Shown: positions 11,401-21,916, numbered from the stretch's first letter. The stretch is DNA of 64,000 nucleotides from Argopecten irradians (GCF_041381155.1 NC_091142.1:28347963-28411962), one strand, 5' to 3'. The notes: a model not told the origin generated them from the letters alone. Numbers and translations are program-made.

Positions 11401-14400
11401 AGTCAACCAATCCTTCAGACACTGTATTTTTTCATTGATACTTATATGTTACTATATTTTATTCTACATCCACAATTTTTGCTCCGTCTATTGTTTAGAA
11501 CACGTGATCCGTTAACAATTTATGTGACGTCACTTCTTGAACCGTAATTTACACTTTAGCTCTGAATATACCGATGTAAATTTGTTCTGATGACGGTTGG
11601 CCTAGCCATCTGAAACATGTAAACGAAATAAAAGTTTTGCACGGAACCCTTGGTGTTGATGCTCCATCCCATTTACAGTTGCTATTCACTATCGTCTATG
11701 GGGCGCTGTTGAATACTTTTAGTATCCACCTCGGATTCCTCCACCGAATCTTCGCCGACCAGCACCCTCAGGACGTTGGATACCTCCCCCACCCCCTTTA
11801 TTTACTTTGTAAAGAAAGAAACAAATATCTTTTGTATGGCCTAATTTCATATTCACATTGTTTCTACTTTTTCATTATTAAATTATAACACAATTATGCA
11901 TTATCTCTTTTAAATGATTAGAATATATGTGATTGTAATTATCCCAGTATCGGTAATTGTTTTTACCTTATTTCTTTTCTTTCTTTTCAGGTATGGAGAT
12001 TGATAACAAATTTTATGTACTTCGGACCTATAGGGTTTAATTTTTTATTTAATATGATATTTGCATACCGCTATTGCCGTCTATTAGAGGAGGGATCGTT
12101 TCGTAACAGAACAGCTGATTTCTTCTTCATGATTCTGTTTGGAGCTGCGCTTATGATTGTATCCTTTACATACTGTAATTGCCTATATTTATTTTGTAGT
12201 TAAACCCCTGCAACAAAGTAAATGGGGTTATACTGGAATCAGATTGTCTGTCTATCTGTCCGTTCATCTTTCTGTAGACACAACTTTATCTGGCAAATTC
12301 CTCCTAAACTACTTACTGAGCAAACTATATAAGGTTCTGCATTGTCTCCTATTGATATTAAATTTGTGCAAGGGAGTATTAGTTGTCTACTCTGGCGACA
12401 ATTCTAGTTTTATAATTTGGTTAAAAAAGCAGTGGTCGGGACTTGTCCCATATCATTGTCAATATTCGAGGGGAGATAACCCATTCAAGCATGATTATCC
12501 TAAAATTCAGAAGTTTTCAATCTTATGGAATTGGTTTTTTTTTTTATTTTTTAGTTTAACTTTATGAAATATAAATTTGTTATCATTTATTAATGCTGTG
12601 AAGAAATTAAGGTTATTTTTACCATCATTATTATTGCTTTCTAAACTCCTGTCGTCTTTTGGTGTTTGGTATAATTTCCAAGGCTATGTCAAATACATTC
12701 TTGAAGACTATGGTCAATACTAAATGATTGTTCTGGATATTAAGTTCCTCTGAAGGTGATCCTGGTTCCTTAATGTGTTCCTGCAGGCCTAGCCATGCAT
12801 AAACTTTAAAAATTAAATGTGCACAAAAATTGCACTCTCTAAGAAAATAATATTTACAGTATACTGTGGATTGAATTAAAGATTTATTCATTAAATGTTG
12901 TTGATCCTTAACTCTCACTCAGATTGTTGGTTTGTTTGTGAATATAGTATTTCTCGGCAGTGCTTTCACTATAATGCTGGTGTATGTATGGAGCAGAAGG
13001 AATCCCTATATCCGGATGAACTTTTTCGGTCTGATGACTTTCCATGCTCCTTATCTACCCTGGGTCCTCCTTGGTTTCTCCGTCCTGCTGGGGAACTCTG
13101 TTCTTGTTGATCTGATGGGTAAGATATAGAGGATCTTACATGAGTGGCTATATGATATAAAATTTATCAAACAGGTTCATCAATTTTACGAGCCGTTAGA
13201 CGAGTGGCATATCAAATTATTTAACGAGTTTGATAGATTTTATATCACATAGTTACGAGTGTAAGATTATATTTATCATATAACTTCAATTAATTGTGAT
13301 ATTAGTAAAACTTTTAATTTAATTTCTATATAAAAAGGTAGAAATCCAGCTCATCTGTGACATCATATTTGTATTACATATGTGTCTTACAATATTTATG
13401 ACATGGCTGGCAAGGCCAGTTATGTGATAAAAAAAAAATATACTGTGAACCATTCGGTTTTTGTGTGTGTTTAATTTTGCATATTTCGCGAATAATAAGA
13501 TACAGTGAAAATTTAACTCAGCGAAATTGTTCTGATTATAAATAGGTAGAGCCCTATAACTGTAAATCACAAAATCGCTGGAAAAAGTCACTCAGCATTT
13601 GACATTCATTCATTGCAGCAGACCTTCAAATAAGATTTTGTCTTATGTAGCACGATACATGTCTTTCCTGAGATTCGGACACTGGAAATTAAGATTTATT
13701 TAAGTAGTGCAGCTGTATTGCAATGAATGTAAAATAAGTAAAGTTTATCGTTTTATACTGTACTTGAAATCAGCAAAAATCAGGCCTATAGTTATGGGTA
13801 TCTTTATGTTATTATGCCTTTGTTATTTCAAAACCTTACATCACTGCAAATTGTATATTTATTCATGCTTAAAACTCTTGTGATACAATCACCCCACAAA
13901 CAATCATTTTAATTAAATAAATCATTTTTAAAATCAACAATCAAAGCACCGTCAAGAAGATGTCAACCTCTACCAGTGTTGAACAGAAAACACACCCGAT
14001 GTACTAGGAAATAAAAATAATTTTTTCCCGTGATTACAGTCTAAATATAAATAAAAAATTATATGTGTGTAAGTGGTGTCTATCTCTACAGAGTAATGTC
14101 TATTTGTGTAACATTGTGTCTGTGTTTTAAGTTTACGAATAACATTTTACTCATGATTTTCATATTTTTAGGTATTGCTGTTGGACATGTGTATTACTTC
14201 TTAGAAGATGTTTTCCCACAACAGAATGGCGGATTCAAATTATTAAAAACGCCGGCATTTTTGTAAGTACATGTATAACATGCTAGTAACACATCATGTA
14301 AATTTCTATGCAAAATATCTTATTTCTTTGATATTATGACATACGTTCCGTTATGACAGAAGATTCATTTATTTATGAGACTAGTATATGGACACATTTT

Positions 14401-14681
14401 ATTATGGGTAATGAAGGGCTAGTTAGATTAGTCGTGTGCTAGTTATCATGTTATTTTAACGATCAGGATCTCCTTTTCAAACGATGATTTCCTGCAGTTG
14501 TCTCCTGAGAAAGGATTTTGATTCACTTTTTCACATGATAACTTTTTTCTTCAGAAAATATATTTTGGAAGGAGCACCTGACGACCCCAATTACAACCCC
14601 CTCCCAGAAGATCGGCCTGGAGGGTTTGACTGGGGGGAGGGGCAAGCTGTTGGAAATAGAGAACAAGCTAACCAGGGTTAG
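8411..14681 (+). CDS. DERL2: Derlin-2-type ERAD membrane protein (complete, six exons)
   Basis: Derlins are rhomboid-like pseudoproteases of the ER membrane that help retrotranslocate misfolded proteins and recruit p97/VCP. Exons: 8411-8503, 9626-9691, 11991-12158, 12923-13118, 14172-14262 and 14555-14681. They join in frame to 246 residues; human Derlin-2 has 239. Exon 1 gives [16 protein letters not shown]. Exon 3 has the WR motif in VWRLITNF followed by [13 protein letters not shown] and [11 protein letters not shown]. Exon 4 has [14 protein letters not shown] and the membrane segment ending VLVDLMG, which continues in exon 5 as IAVGH. The C-terminus has [15 protein letters not shown] and WGEGQ, resembling the SHP box that binds p97. 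No catalytic rhomboid serine is expected. Intron 2 carries a Penelope-like insertion. The start is the first ATG matching the family N-terminus. DERL3 is the close alternative; invertebrates usually have one gene for both. Confidence 0.95.
8504..9625. other. Derlin intron 1
   Basis: 1.1-kb AT-rich intron bounded by GTAAGA and a polypyrimidine tract with CCCCAG. No other feature that I can support. Confidence 0.7.
10029..10790 (+). CDS. Penelope-like element ORF: RT C-terminus plus GIY-YIG endonuclease
   Basis: The open frame extends upstream of the first Met at 10029 to about 9936, because the real start was lost by 5' truncation. Residues upstream of and after this Met ([20 protein letters not shown]) resemble the RT thumb region of Penelope-like elements. 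Around residues 117-131 a Cys cluster [12 protein letters not shown] could bind zinc. The GIY-YIG domain follows: [19 protein letters not shown] contains the Y and YVG signature, then RQRMHGH. Near the end, EETWIDTL and PSGLN match the conserved Glu and GLN tail of PLE nucleases. In active elements this nuclease cuts target DNA for target-primed reverse transcription. The stop TAA overlaps the start of the next ORF. Not a host gene. Confidence 0.85.
   Translation: MPEYDKHCQNLRTQFRARGYPNQLLSTAINRARNIPRMDLLYPRRTPKPPKIPFILTYNPANPPVKRILDQHISLLTQPHLDNPLRNSQITVANRKAPSLKKLLVKAAVNRTRSIKGCRPCGKPCHVCPYIIRTQTFSSNISKKSYNILQNLSCETTSVVYLLQCQKCNIQYVGQTSNSIRQRMHGHFADIRCANQYKPVSRHFTSNNHRIDDVKVIVIAQTTDNVNIRLRTEETWIDTLKSLEPSGLNLRHG
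10783..11382 (+). CDS. Second ORF of the Penelope-like element: two C2H2 zinc fingers
   Basis: 199 residues from the ATG at 10783; an in-frame upstream ATG at 10738 is also possible. Two regular C2H2 fingers, each C-X2-C-X12-H-X4-H, lie at about residues 25-46 (CLHC...RRHMKLKH) and 54-75 (CNKC...KNHVKKSH). A Thr/Ser/Glu-rich tail without a recognised domain follows. The start overlaps the upstream stop in ATGGCTAA, an arrangement compatible with coupled termination-reinitiation. Fingers of this type could bind nucleic acid. I do not recall such a separate downstream ORF as a standard PLE part, so it may be a lineage-specific addition or an acquired gene fragment. Confidence 0.65.
   Translation: MAKTKTTSKNPPLTNKTRLTCLHCTTTVGNLSALRRHMKLKHSANPTRYTCNKCHKSYCRIDTAKNHVKKSHPEGNITVLTVPYNPQSIAKKPTPWKPPPEACTNKQLRAAKFRVVQDTNRYTKETTISTTNTLEEDLAISDSESNTTLPEDNHPSPYKYSDYVHEETLDSTFCQDEKPPHLWNATVAIYSVYGIFEST
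11579..11630 (+). ncRNA. Candidate type I hammerhead ribozyme of the Penelope-like element
   Basis: The catalytic core is present: CTGATGA at 11587-11593 and GAAA at 11612-11615. Stem II is formed by 11595-11597, 11599-11601 and their partners in 11604-11610, with one bulged T and loop CTA; the closing C/T position is unpaired. Stem III is minimal (AC/GT around AT, 11615-11620) followed by A at 11621, the predicted cleavage position. Stem I pairs TTTGTT (11581-11586) with AACGAA (11622-11627), including one G-T pair. Minimal hammerheads are known in the pLTR regions of Penelope-like elements. Activity is not shown. Confidence 0.6.
12159..12922. other. Derlin intron 3
   Basis: 764-bp intron. 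A pyrimidine-biased segment with GTCTGTCTATCTGTCCG near 12247 looks like part of a dispersed repeat. No gene is seen. Confidence 0.6.
13133..13267. repeat. Foldback repeat beginning 14 bp after the Derlin exon 4 donor
   Basis: Arms of ~40 bp (13133-13172 and 13228-13267) are about 80% inverted-complementary, both starting with ATCTTACA when read inward. The internal part contains CGAGT repeats. It resembles a MITE inserted just inside intron 4. Confidence 0.6.
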
Positions 14682-14816
14682 CAAACACAAACAGACAATG
14701 GACAACATTTCTGAATCCTGTACAGTTACTGTAATCAAAACAGTAGATGTTTCCTCTTCATAAGTGATTCTGTATTTGCATTTTACAGAGTTATCTGTCC
14801 TTGCGAGTAGATTAAT

Positions 14817-14971
14817 AGAATCTTACATGGGTCTGTGAAGTGGACAGGGATATCTCAACCTGAGTGAAATGTTTTGGCCAGTCAACCCGGGGCTTGCCCA
14901 GGTTTGACAGCCAAAATCTTTCACGAGGGTTGAGATATCCTTGTCCACTTCACAGACCCATGTATGATTCT
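14817..14971. repeat. 155-bp near-perfect palindrome downstream of Derlin
   Basis: The whole segment is a palindrome centred near 14894, with ~76-bp arms at roughly 85-90% identity and essentially no loop (GGGGCTTGCCC at the centre). The outer parts read AGAATC...ACATGGGTCTGTGAAG. It lies 136 bp after the Derlin stop codon and could be inside the 3' UTR. Confidence 0.8.
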
Positions 14972-15570
14972 TTTTCTCCCATACTTAGTAGAAAAAAAAT
15001 GATGAAATTCCACTTGGTTTCCAGCTTTTTCATCGCGCCGTTATTGCAGGAACGTCGTTATCTACAATGCGCACTGCATGTATTGATGACGTCACGTTAT
15101 TGTCTAGCGCGTGTGAGCTGTCTTACACTCCCCTGTGTAAGATAGAGATATCTTTTCCTGAGCAACCACGGGATATCCCTGTGAAATATTGTAGAAATTG
15201 ATTATGACATCATATGTTTTTGAGCGACAGAGAAAACGATGTTGGTTTCATGCACAAAACAATGATGTTACAATGGATACCTACCCACACGGGAGTCGAC
15301 TGTAATATGCAAAGATGGAGTATTGCTTTAGCGGACTTTATTTGTTAAAATGTTGAAGAAATTTTGAGAAGAATTTTTGTGGTATATATATCATTTGTAG
15401 ATGTAAGTATTCTGAAGTGTATATAGTTATCTCTCAGAAAGTTTGTTGACTACTAGTATTGTGTACAATTTATGAATACATTTCTATATTTTTTAGAAAT
15501 TTTATATCTACCTATGATGCTTATCACGTTATATGAATTGAATTGTCAAATGAAGTAAATTTAGTGAATT

Positions 15571-16785
15571 TTTAGCCCACCATCATCAGATGGTAGGCTA
15601 TTCAAATCGCCTTTTGACCGTGGTCCGTGGTCCGACCGTCCTTCCTTCCGTCCTTCCGTCCGTTAACAATTCTTGTTACAGCTATTTCTCAGAAAGTACT
15701 GAAGGGATCTTTCTCAAATTTGATATGTAGGTTCCCCTAGGACCCTAGTTGTGCATATTGCATTTTGGGACCGATCGGTCAACAAGATGGCCGACAGGCG
15801 GCCATCTTGGATTTTGATAGTTAAAGTTTGTTACTGCTATTTCTCAAAAAGTACTGAAGGGATCTTTCTCAAATTTCATATACAGGTTCCCCTAGGACTC
15901 TAGTTGTGCATATTGCATTTTGGGATCGATCGGTCAACAAGATGGCCGACAGGCGGCCATCTTGGATTTTGATAGTTAAAATTTGTTACCGCTATTTCTC
16001 AAAAAGTACTGAAGGGATCTTTCTCAAATTTCATATGTAGGTTCCCCTTGGATCCTTGTTGTGCATATTGCATTTTTGGACCGATCGGTCAACAAGATGG
16101 CCAACAGGTGGCCATCTTGGATTTTGATAGTTAAAGTTTGTTACCGCTATTTCTCAAAAAGTGCTGAAGGGATCTTTCTCAAATTTCATATACTGGTTCC
16201 CCTAGGACCCTAGTTGTGCATATTGCATTTTGGGATCGATTGGTGAACAAGATGGCCAACAGGTGGCCATCTTGGATTTTGATAGTTAAAGTTTGTTACC
16301 GCTATTTCTCAAAAAGTACTGAAGGTATCGTTCACAAATTTCATATGAAGGTTCCCCAAGGACCCTAGTTGTGCATATTATTATTTGGGACCGATTGGTA
16401 AACAAGATGGCGGACCGACGGCCATATTGGATTTTGATTGTTACAGTTTGTTACCGCTATTTCTCAGAAAGTACTGAAGGGATCTTTCTCAAATTTTATA
16501 TGTAGGTTCCCCTTGTACCCTATTTGTGCATAGTACCTTTTAGGACTGATGCATAATGCCTTTCGGGACTGATCGGTAAACAAGATGGCCAACCGGCCGC
16601 CATCTTAGATTTCATTGATGAAGTTTGTTACCACTATTTCTTAGAAAGTACTATAGCGATCAGTCTCAAATTTTATATGTCGTGTGTTTGAAATAGTTTG
16701 AAAAGCAGGGAAAAGATCCCTCTTTCCATTGTCAGACATAGATCATTCTTTGGTGGGCGCCAAGATCCCTCTGAGATCTCTTGTT
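15571..16785 (-). mobile_element. Helentron-associated-like (HINE-type) element, family 2, copy A
   Basis: Read on the minus strand it opens with AACAAGAGATCTC (16785-16773), followed by a subterminal GCGCCCACC. It ends with a hairpin whose arms are 15574-15584 and 15589-15599 (11 bp, one mismatch, loop ATCA), then CTAAAAA. The subterminal GCCCACC is the inverted match of the GGTGGGC of the hairpin. The core is about six copies of a ~155-bp unit, each containing AAGATGGCC and GGCCATCTT as a small inverted repeat. The 5' ACAAGAG and the 3' hairpin plus CTAAAAA are shared with the element at 3852-5583. Confidence 0.65.
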
Positions 16786-17224
16786 ATACTTGTAACCATG
16801 AATTGTTCAACCAATTATCAATTCATTGAAAAAAAGATCATCTTGGAATATGAAAGGTTATGCTATCTCTAGATCTACAGATACTGTAGAAAAGTACAGG
16901 TACATTTTATTTATGAAGACAATTGTAAACATTGGGGTCAATTTTCATTTTAGGGCACTTGTCAAACTGATGCCTGCTTTTATTAAACATTCTTTAGCTT
17001 TAAGTTACAATTAAAGATGGTAAAACTTGTAAATTGAGATATTTTGTGCAATAAAATAATAAAAAGTGATTTTAAATAACTGTTATTTCTTTTTATTTTA
17101 TTGGTTTCACTACCTGATAATCGTGGTGCATACTAAAAAATACAATAAGAATTGCTATACCCCTATAAAATAGTTTCTATAGACAAAATAGTTTCTGTAG
17201 ACAAAAGTGCCAATAAATGAACCA

Positions 17225-17530
17225 TTCTGTCGAGCGGTCCAGAGAACTGTTAAAATTAACTGTTAAAATATGCTGTTGGACCGGAGTGACGTCACAATGG
17301 CTTATAACAAAACAGTTATCGACTGGGCTTTCGGGCAACATATGACTTGTTGGACCCTCACATAAACTGTTGTCCTAGGCCAAAGGCCTCGGGCAAGACC
17401 TGTTGTCCTAGGCCGAAGGCCTCAGGCAACAGTTTGTCTTCAGGTCCAACAAATCCATATGTTGCCTTCAACCCCAGTCAACAACTGCATATTATGGCCC
17501 AGATAAATTTAAACAAACTTGGGTTTGCCA
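17225..17530. repeat. Foldback MITE-like element with internal duplication
   Basis: Inverted arms: GGGCAACATATGACTTGTTG near 17334 and CAACAAATCCATATGTTGCC near 17446. Outer similarity extends through CGACTGGG and CCCAGTCAAC. The centre holds two copies of CTGTTGTCCTAGGCC followed by AAGGCCTC. No protein coding is seen; the open frame at 17347-17565 is a repeat artefact. Confidence 0.6.
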
Positions 17531-17539
17531 GACCCAGTA

Positions 17540-18000
17540 TCTGGTACCTAGGCCCTAGTTATTGACAAGAAGTCCATGAAAGGTTTTATCCTATTGGACC
17601 ACTGTGGTCTTGATATGGAGGTCATTTTTGATAAGAAGTCTTTTAAATATTTTAGACCACATGTAACTTATTTGAATGCTGACCTTGAATGAGGGTCGAT
17701 GGCATTTATTTGAATAAACTTATTAGCCGATAATCCTAGCATGTCAAGGCCTAATATCAGGTGTCTTTGTTATTGACAAGAAGTAATTTTAAAATTCTAA
17801 CCTTTTTGACACCTATGACCTTGAATGAAGGTCAAGGTAATTCATTTTAGTAAACTTATTTGCTGTTATCCCAGCATATCCAAGATTCAATATCAAGCCT
17901 CAAGGCATCATAATTATTGACAAGTCATTTAAGGATTTTAGCCTTTCTGACCCCTATGACCTTGAACGCATCGACCCTCGATACTCCAGGGATTACTATT
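17540..18000 (+). repeat. Degenerate ~140-bp tandem repeat (GACCTTGAATGA family)
   Basis: About three diverged units containing TATTGACAAGAAGTCA, TTTTAGCC and CTATGACCTTGAATGA. Related single fragments occur at 20310-20345 and 25805-25990, so the family is dispersed in this region. Confidence 0.55.
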
Positions 18001-18054
18001 ACTGACGTTATTTTCACTCCTGCACAATCTCATAGTTAAACTGAAGACAGGAGA

Positions 18055-20135
18055 AACAAGAGATCCCAGAGGGTTCTTGGCACCCACCAAAGAATGATCT
18101 ATGTTCGACAACTGAAAGACAGATCTTTTCTCTGCTTTTCATGCTTTACTATCAAAATCCACGATTGCAGCCAGTCGGCTATATTGCAGACTGATGTCTC
18201 CCAAAATGCAATATGCATAACTAAAGCCCAAGGCGAACCTTCACATGAAATTTGACACCGATTCCTTCAGTAACTTCTCAGAAATAGTGGTAACAAACTT
18301 CAAATACTAAAATCCAAGATGACAGCCAGTCAGCCATATTGTTTATCAATCAAGCAAAAAAATGCAATATGCACAATTACAGCACTAGGCCAGGGAAACC
18401 TAAAAACGTACAAATTCCTTCAACCATTTCTGTAAAATAGAGGTAACTAACAAACTTCAACTATCAAAGTCCAAGATGACTGCTGGTCAGCCATCTTGTT
18501 GACCAATCAGTCCCCTAAATGCAATATGTACAACTAGGGTCCTAGATGAACCTACACAAAATTGAGACCTTCAGTACACTATAAGAAATAGCAGTAAGAA
18601 ACTTTGCAAACAAAAATCCAAGAAGGACCTGGGGGAACCTATATATGAAATTTGATACAGATCCCTTCAGTACTTAGTGGTTACAAACTTCAACTACCAA
18701 AATCCAAGAAAGCAGCCGGTGGGCCATCTTGTTACCTGATTAGTTATTACTAAGTAAATGCAATATACACAACTAGGGCTCTAAGGGGACCTATATATGA
18801 AACTTTGAGACAGATCCCTTCAGCACTTTCTGAGAAATAGCAGCATCAATCTTCAACTACTAAAATTCAAGATAGCTGCTTGGCGGCCATATTGTTTTCC
18901 TGATCACTTTAAAAATCAGCACGACACTCCTGGGGCCCTAGGGAAACCTATATATGAAATTTGAGACAGATCCATTTAGTGCTTTATGAGAAATAGCGGT
19001 AACAAACATCAACTACCAAAATCTAAGATGGCTGCCAGTCAGCTATATTGAAGCCTGATGTCTCCCAAAATGTAATATGCACAACTAGATCCCAAGGGGA
19101 ACCTATATATGAAATTTGAAACAGATCCCTTCCGTACTTTCTAAGAAATGGCAGTGACAAACATCAACTACCAAAATCCAAGATGACTTCCTGGTGACCA
19201 TATCATTTTTCCCGATCAATCTTAAAATCAGCATGACACTCCTAGGGGAACCTACAGATGAAATTTGAGACAGATCCCTTTAGTACTTAGTGGTTACAAA
19301 CTTCAACTACCAAAATCCAAGAAAGCAGCCGGTGGGCCATCTTGTTACCTGATTAGTTATTACTAAGTGAATGCAATATACACAACTAGGGCTCTAAGGG
19401 GACCTATATATGAAACTTTGAGACAGATCCCTTCAGCACTTTCTGAGAAATAGCAGCATCAATCTTCAACTACTAAAATTCAAGATAGCTGCTTGGCGGC
19501 CATATTGTTTTCCTGATCACTTTAAAAATCAGCATGACACTCCTGGGGCCCTAGGGAAACCTATATATGAAATTTGAGACAGATCCATTTAGTGCTTTAT
19601 GAGAAATAGCGGTAACAAACATCTACTACCAAAATCTAAGATGGCTGCCAGTCGGCTATATTGAAGCCTGATGTCTCCCAAAATGCAATATGCACAACTA
19701 GAGCTTAAGGGGAACCTATATATGAAATTTGAAACAGATCCCTTCCGTACTTTCTAAGAAATGACAGTGACAAACATCAACTACCAAAATCCAAGATAGC
19801 TTCTTGGCGGCCATATTGTTTTCCTGATCACTCTCAAAATCAGCATGACACTCCTAGGGGAACCTACAGATGAAATTTGAGACAGATCCCTTTAGTACTT
19901 TATGAGAAATAGCAGTAACAAACAGTAACTTCACAAATCCAAGATGGTTGTCTGGCGGCCATATTGTTTTCCGATCAATCTGAAAATCAGCACAAAACTC
20001 CTAAAGACCAAGGGAACCATGCAAGTAAAATTTGAGAAATATTAGTGGGGTACTTCTCAAGAAGAAGCGGTAACAAGCATTGTTTACAGACAGACCACGG
20101 ACAAAAAAGCGATTTGAAAAGCCCATCATCAACAG
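18055..20135 (+). mobile_element. Helentron-associated-like (HINE-type) element, family 2, copy B
   Basis: Opposite orientation to the 15571-16785 copy. It starts with AACAAGAGATCCC and the subterminal CACCCACCAAAGAATGATCT. It ends with CGGACAAAAAAGCGATTTG and GCCCATCATC, but the second arm of the terminal hairpin is missing or eroded. The core is about 13 diverged ~152-bp monomers carrying CAAAATCCAAGATGGC-type blocks. A ~613-bp, four-monomer block (18660-19270) is repeated almost unchanged at 19272-19885, a higher-order repeat. Confidence 0.65.
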
Positions 20136-20255
20136 AAAATTCTGACCAATCACAGGCCTGCAAAGACTACAAACAAGTAACTACTGTATCATTATGATTC
20201 TGTTGATGTACATCAAAGGACTAAATTACTTGTTTTGTTCTGTTGTCTCCAGTTT

Positions 20256-20320
20256 TACTAGGATATACTCCAGGAGTTGATATAATGACAGTAATAGTAA
20301 CCCCTGGAGTATCAATGATG
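20256..20320. repeat. Small foldback of the ATACTCCAGG family
   Basis: ATACTCCAGGAGTT and AACCCCTGGAGTAT form inverted arms around TATAATGACAGTAATAG. Related pieces lie at 17983-18015, 36722-36775 and 36950-37000, so this is a dispersed short family with palindromic ends. Confidence 0.5.
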
Positions 20321-20419
20321 CCTTGAATGAAAGTCAAGGTACATCTATTGTAATTTATTATACCACATTTGGTAGGATTACATATTGGTCTCTTACTATA
20401 GGCCACCAAATGCAACGTT

Positions 20420-21700
20420 TGGAGAAGAAGTTATTTAAAGGGAAAAGTTAAAACCCTTTGTAACACATACTGGTACACATGTACAGTGGACCCTCAATAG
20501 TCCAAACATTCTTGTCCGACCCCAAATCCTCCGGATTAAGATTTCTCCGGTCTGCTGGATTCTGTTCAGATCTGTTCCCGAATATATCTGTCTGTAATGG
20601 GAGTTATATATCCAGACCATCTATGTCCGGATCCTCCTGGGTTCACTGTACTATCTTAAACATCTGGTACAAAATAAACCAAACAACAAAATAATACCAC
20701 ATTCTTTTCTTTAATCATGTTTTTATCTGCAAAGCTGTGTTACACAAACTTCCTAACAGGTTTGTTGTATGTCACTTATAAAACTTGAAACCCAAAGAAA
20801 CGAAAAACATTGTCAAGACTTAAAATTCTTTTTGAGAACAATAGTGAGAACTCTACGATATAAACTTTATATCAATACACAAAACCTTAAATGTTCGTAA
20901 ATGTGACTTTATCAAACTTCTAGCATAAATCTTTATTGTGATACCTGTCTGAAATATTTGTGAAGCATTAATTGTTAACATTGGCCCTTGAATAAAACTT
21001 ATATACCACAAGTAATTCTTGATTGAATTTTCGCAAAATGAATAATGGAAAAATAAAGAAACAAATACAGCCTTTTTTAAGCAAATTTTTTTTACACGAT
21101 TCCTCATTATTTTAAGCATACCTTTGTCCCAGAGTCATTCATGTTTTTTTTTTTTCTTAAAATACAACTATTACAACTTTAAACTATTTCTAACTGCAAA
21201 CATTATTAATGCTCTTTTTCTTTACCTTTTGGCTATTTGTTTTCTTTCTTTAGACGATGTAACCATAATGTATCTTATAAAACCTCTGAGTTTCCTCCAA
21301 CCCTAGCGCCACAACATAACAAAAGTATTTAGGCATTCTGTCTGCATCTGAGTGTGTATTGTAAGGCATAAAGTCAAAGGGAAACTCATATTGATTGTTA
21401 TAGTTTTTGTGATACAAATCTGCTATTTTTTTTACCAAAATATTTTATATGATGTACTTGATATATATCATAACAACAAACAAGTCAAATTGGTATGTAT
21501 GTATGTTATATAACTATACTCGTGTCCTATCCATGCTGTCATATATGATCACGAAGAGTCATAATTGCAGGTTTTAACATTTCATGCGTTGTACGCTTGG
21601 TTTATTACAAGTAACACACTACTTTGTTGTGTTGTTAATTGCAGGAATTAATCAATAAGAAAACCACTTCAAGAATTTCAGACAGATACATCTAATATTG
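20420..21700. other. Intergenic AT-rich DNA
   Basis: No gene, RNA or structured repeat that I can support. The short open frames here lack coding character. Confidence 0.5.
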
Positions 21701-21705
21701 TAAAC

Positions 21706-21916
21706 AAATGAGACTAATTCACTTACCATGTGATACCTGATAACGATTGTGGGGGACTTTTGTTTCTATTGGTGATGGAATGACGTCAAATGATGATATC
21801 CTGTGCTAACATCATTTCAGCGGGAAGATTATTAGAGTTAGGTTCAATCACCAATGGAGATACTAGTCCTCCACAAGCATTATCGGATATCACGTGGTAC
21901 GTGAATTAGTCTCATT
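21706..21916. repeat. ~210-bp foldback element
   Basis: Arms of about 65-70 bp: left 21706-21776, right 21847-21916. The outer ends, AATGAGACTAATTCAC and GTGAATTAGTCTCATT, are exact inverse complements. The loop holds TGACGTCA-like AT-rich sequence. A MITE or foldback transposon is the likely origin. Confidence 0.75.

Larger units (their letters stand above)
9955..11800 (+). mobile_element. 5'-truncated Penelope-like retroelement in Derlin intron 2
   Basis: A GC-richer island in an AT-rich intron. From about 9993 the open frame matches the C-terminal part of Penelope-like reverse transcriptases (RIRRICS, later RGYP). It continues through a Cys-rich knuckle and a GIY-YIG nuclease domain, so the catalytic RT palm is missing. 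A second ORF and a hammerhead-like RNA motif follow. The left boundary is uncertain (9955-9993). The right boundary is placed where base composition falls, near 11800. The open frames are long, so the insertion is probably fairly young. Confidence 0.8.

Noticed and set aside
11970-12203. Open frame 12000-12203 as a separate small gene
   Set aside because: It is Derlin exon 3 running on into intron 3.
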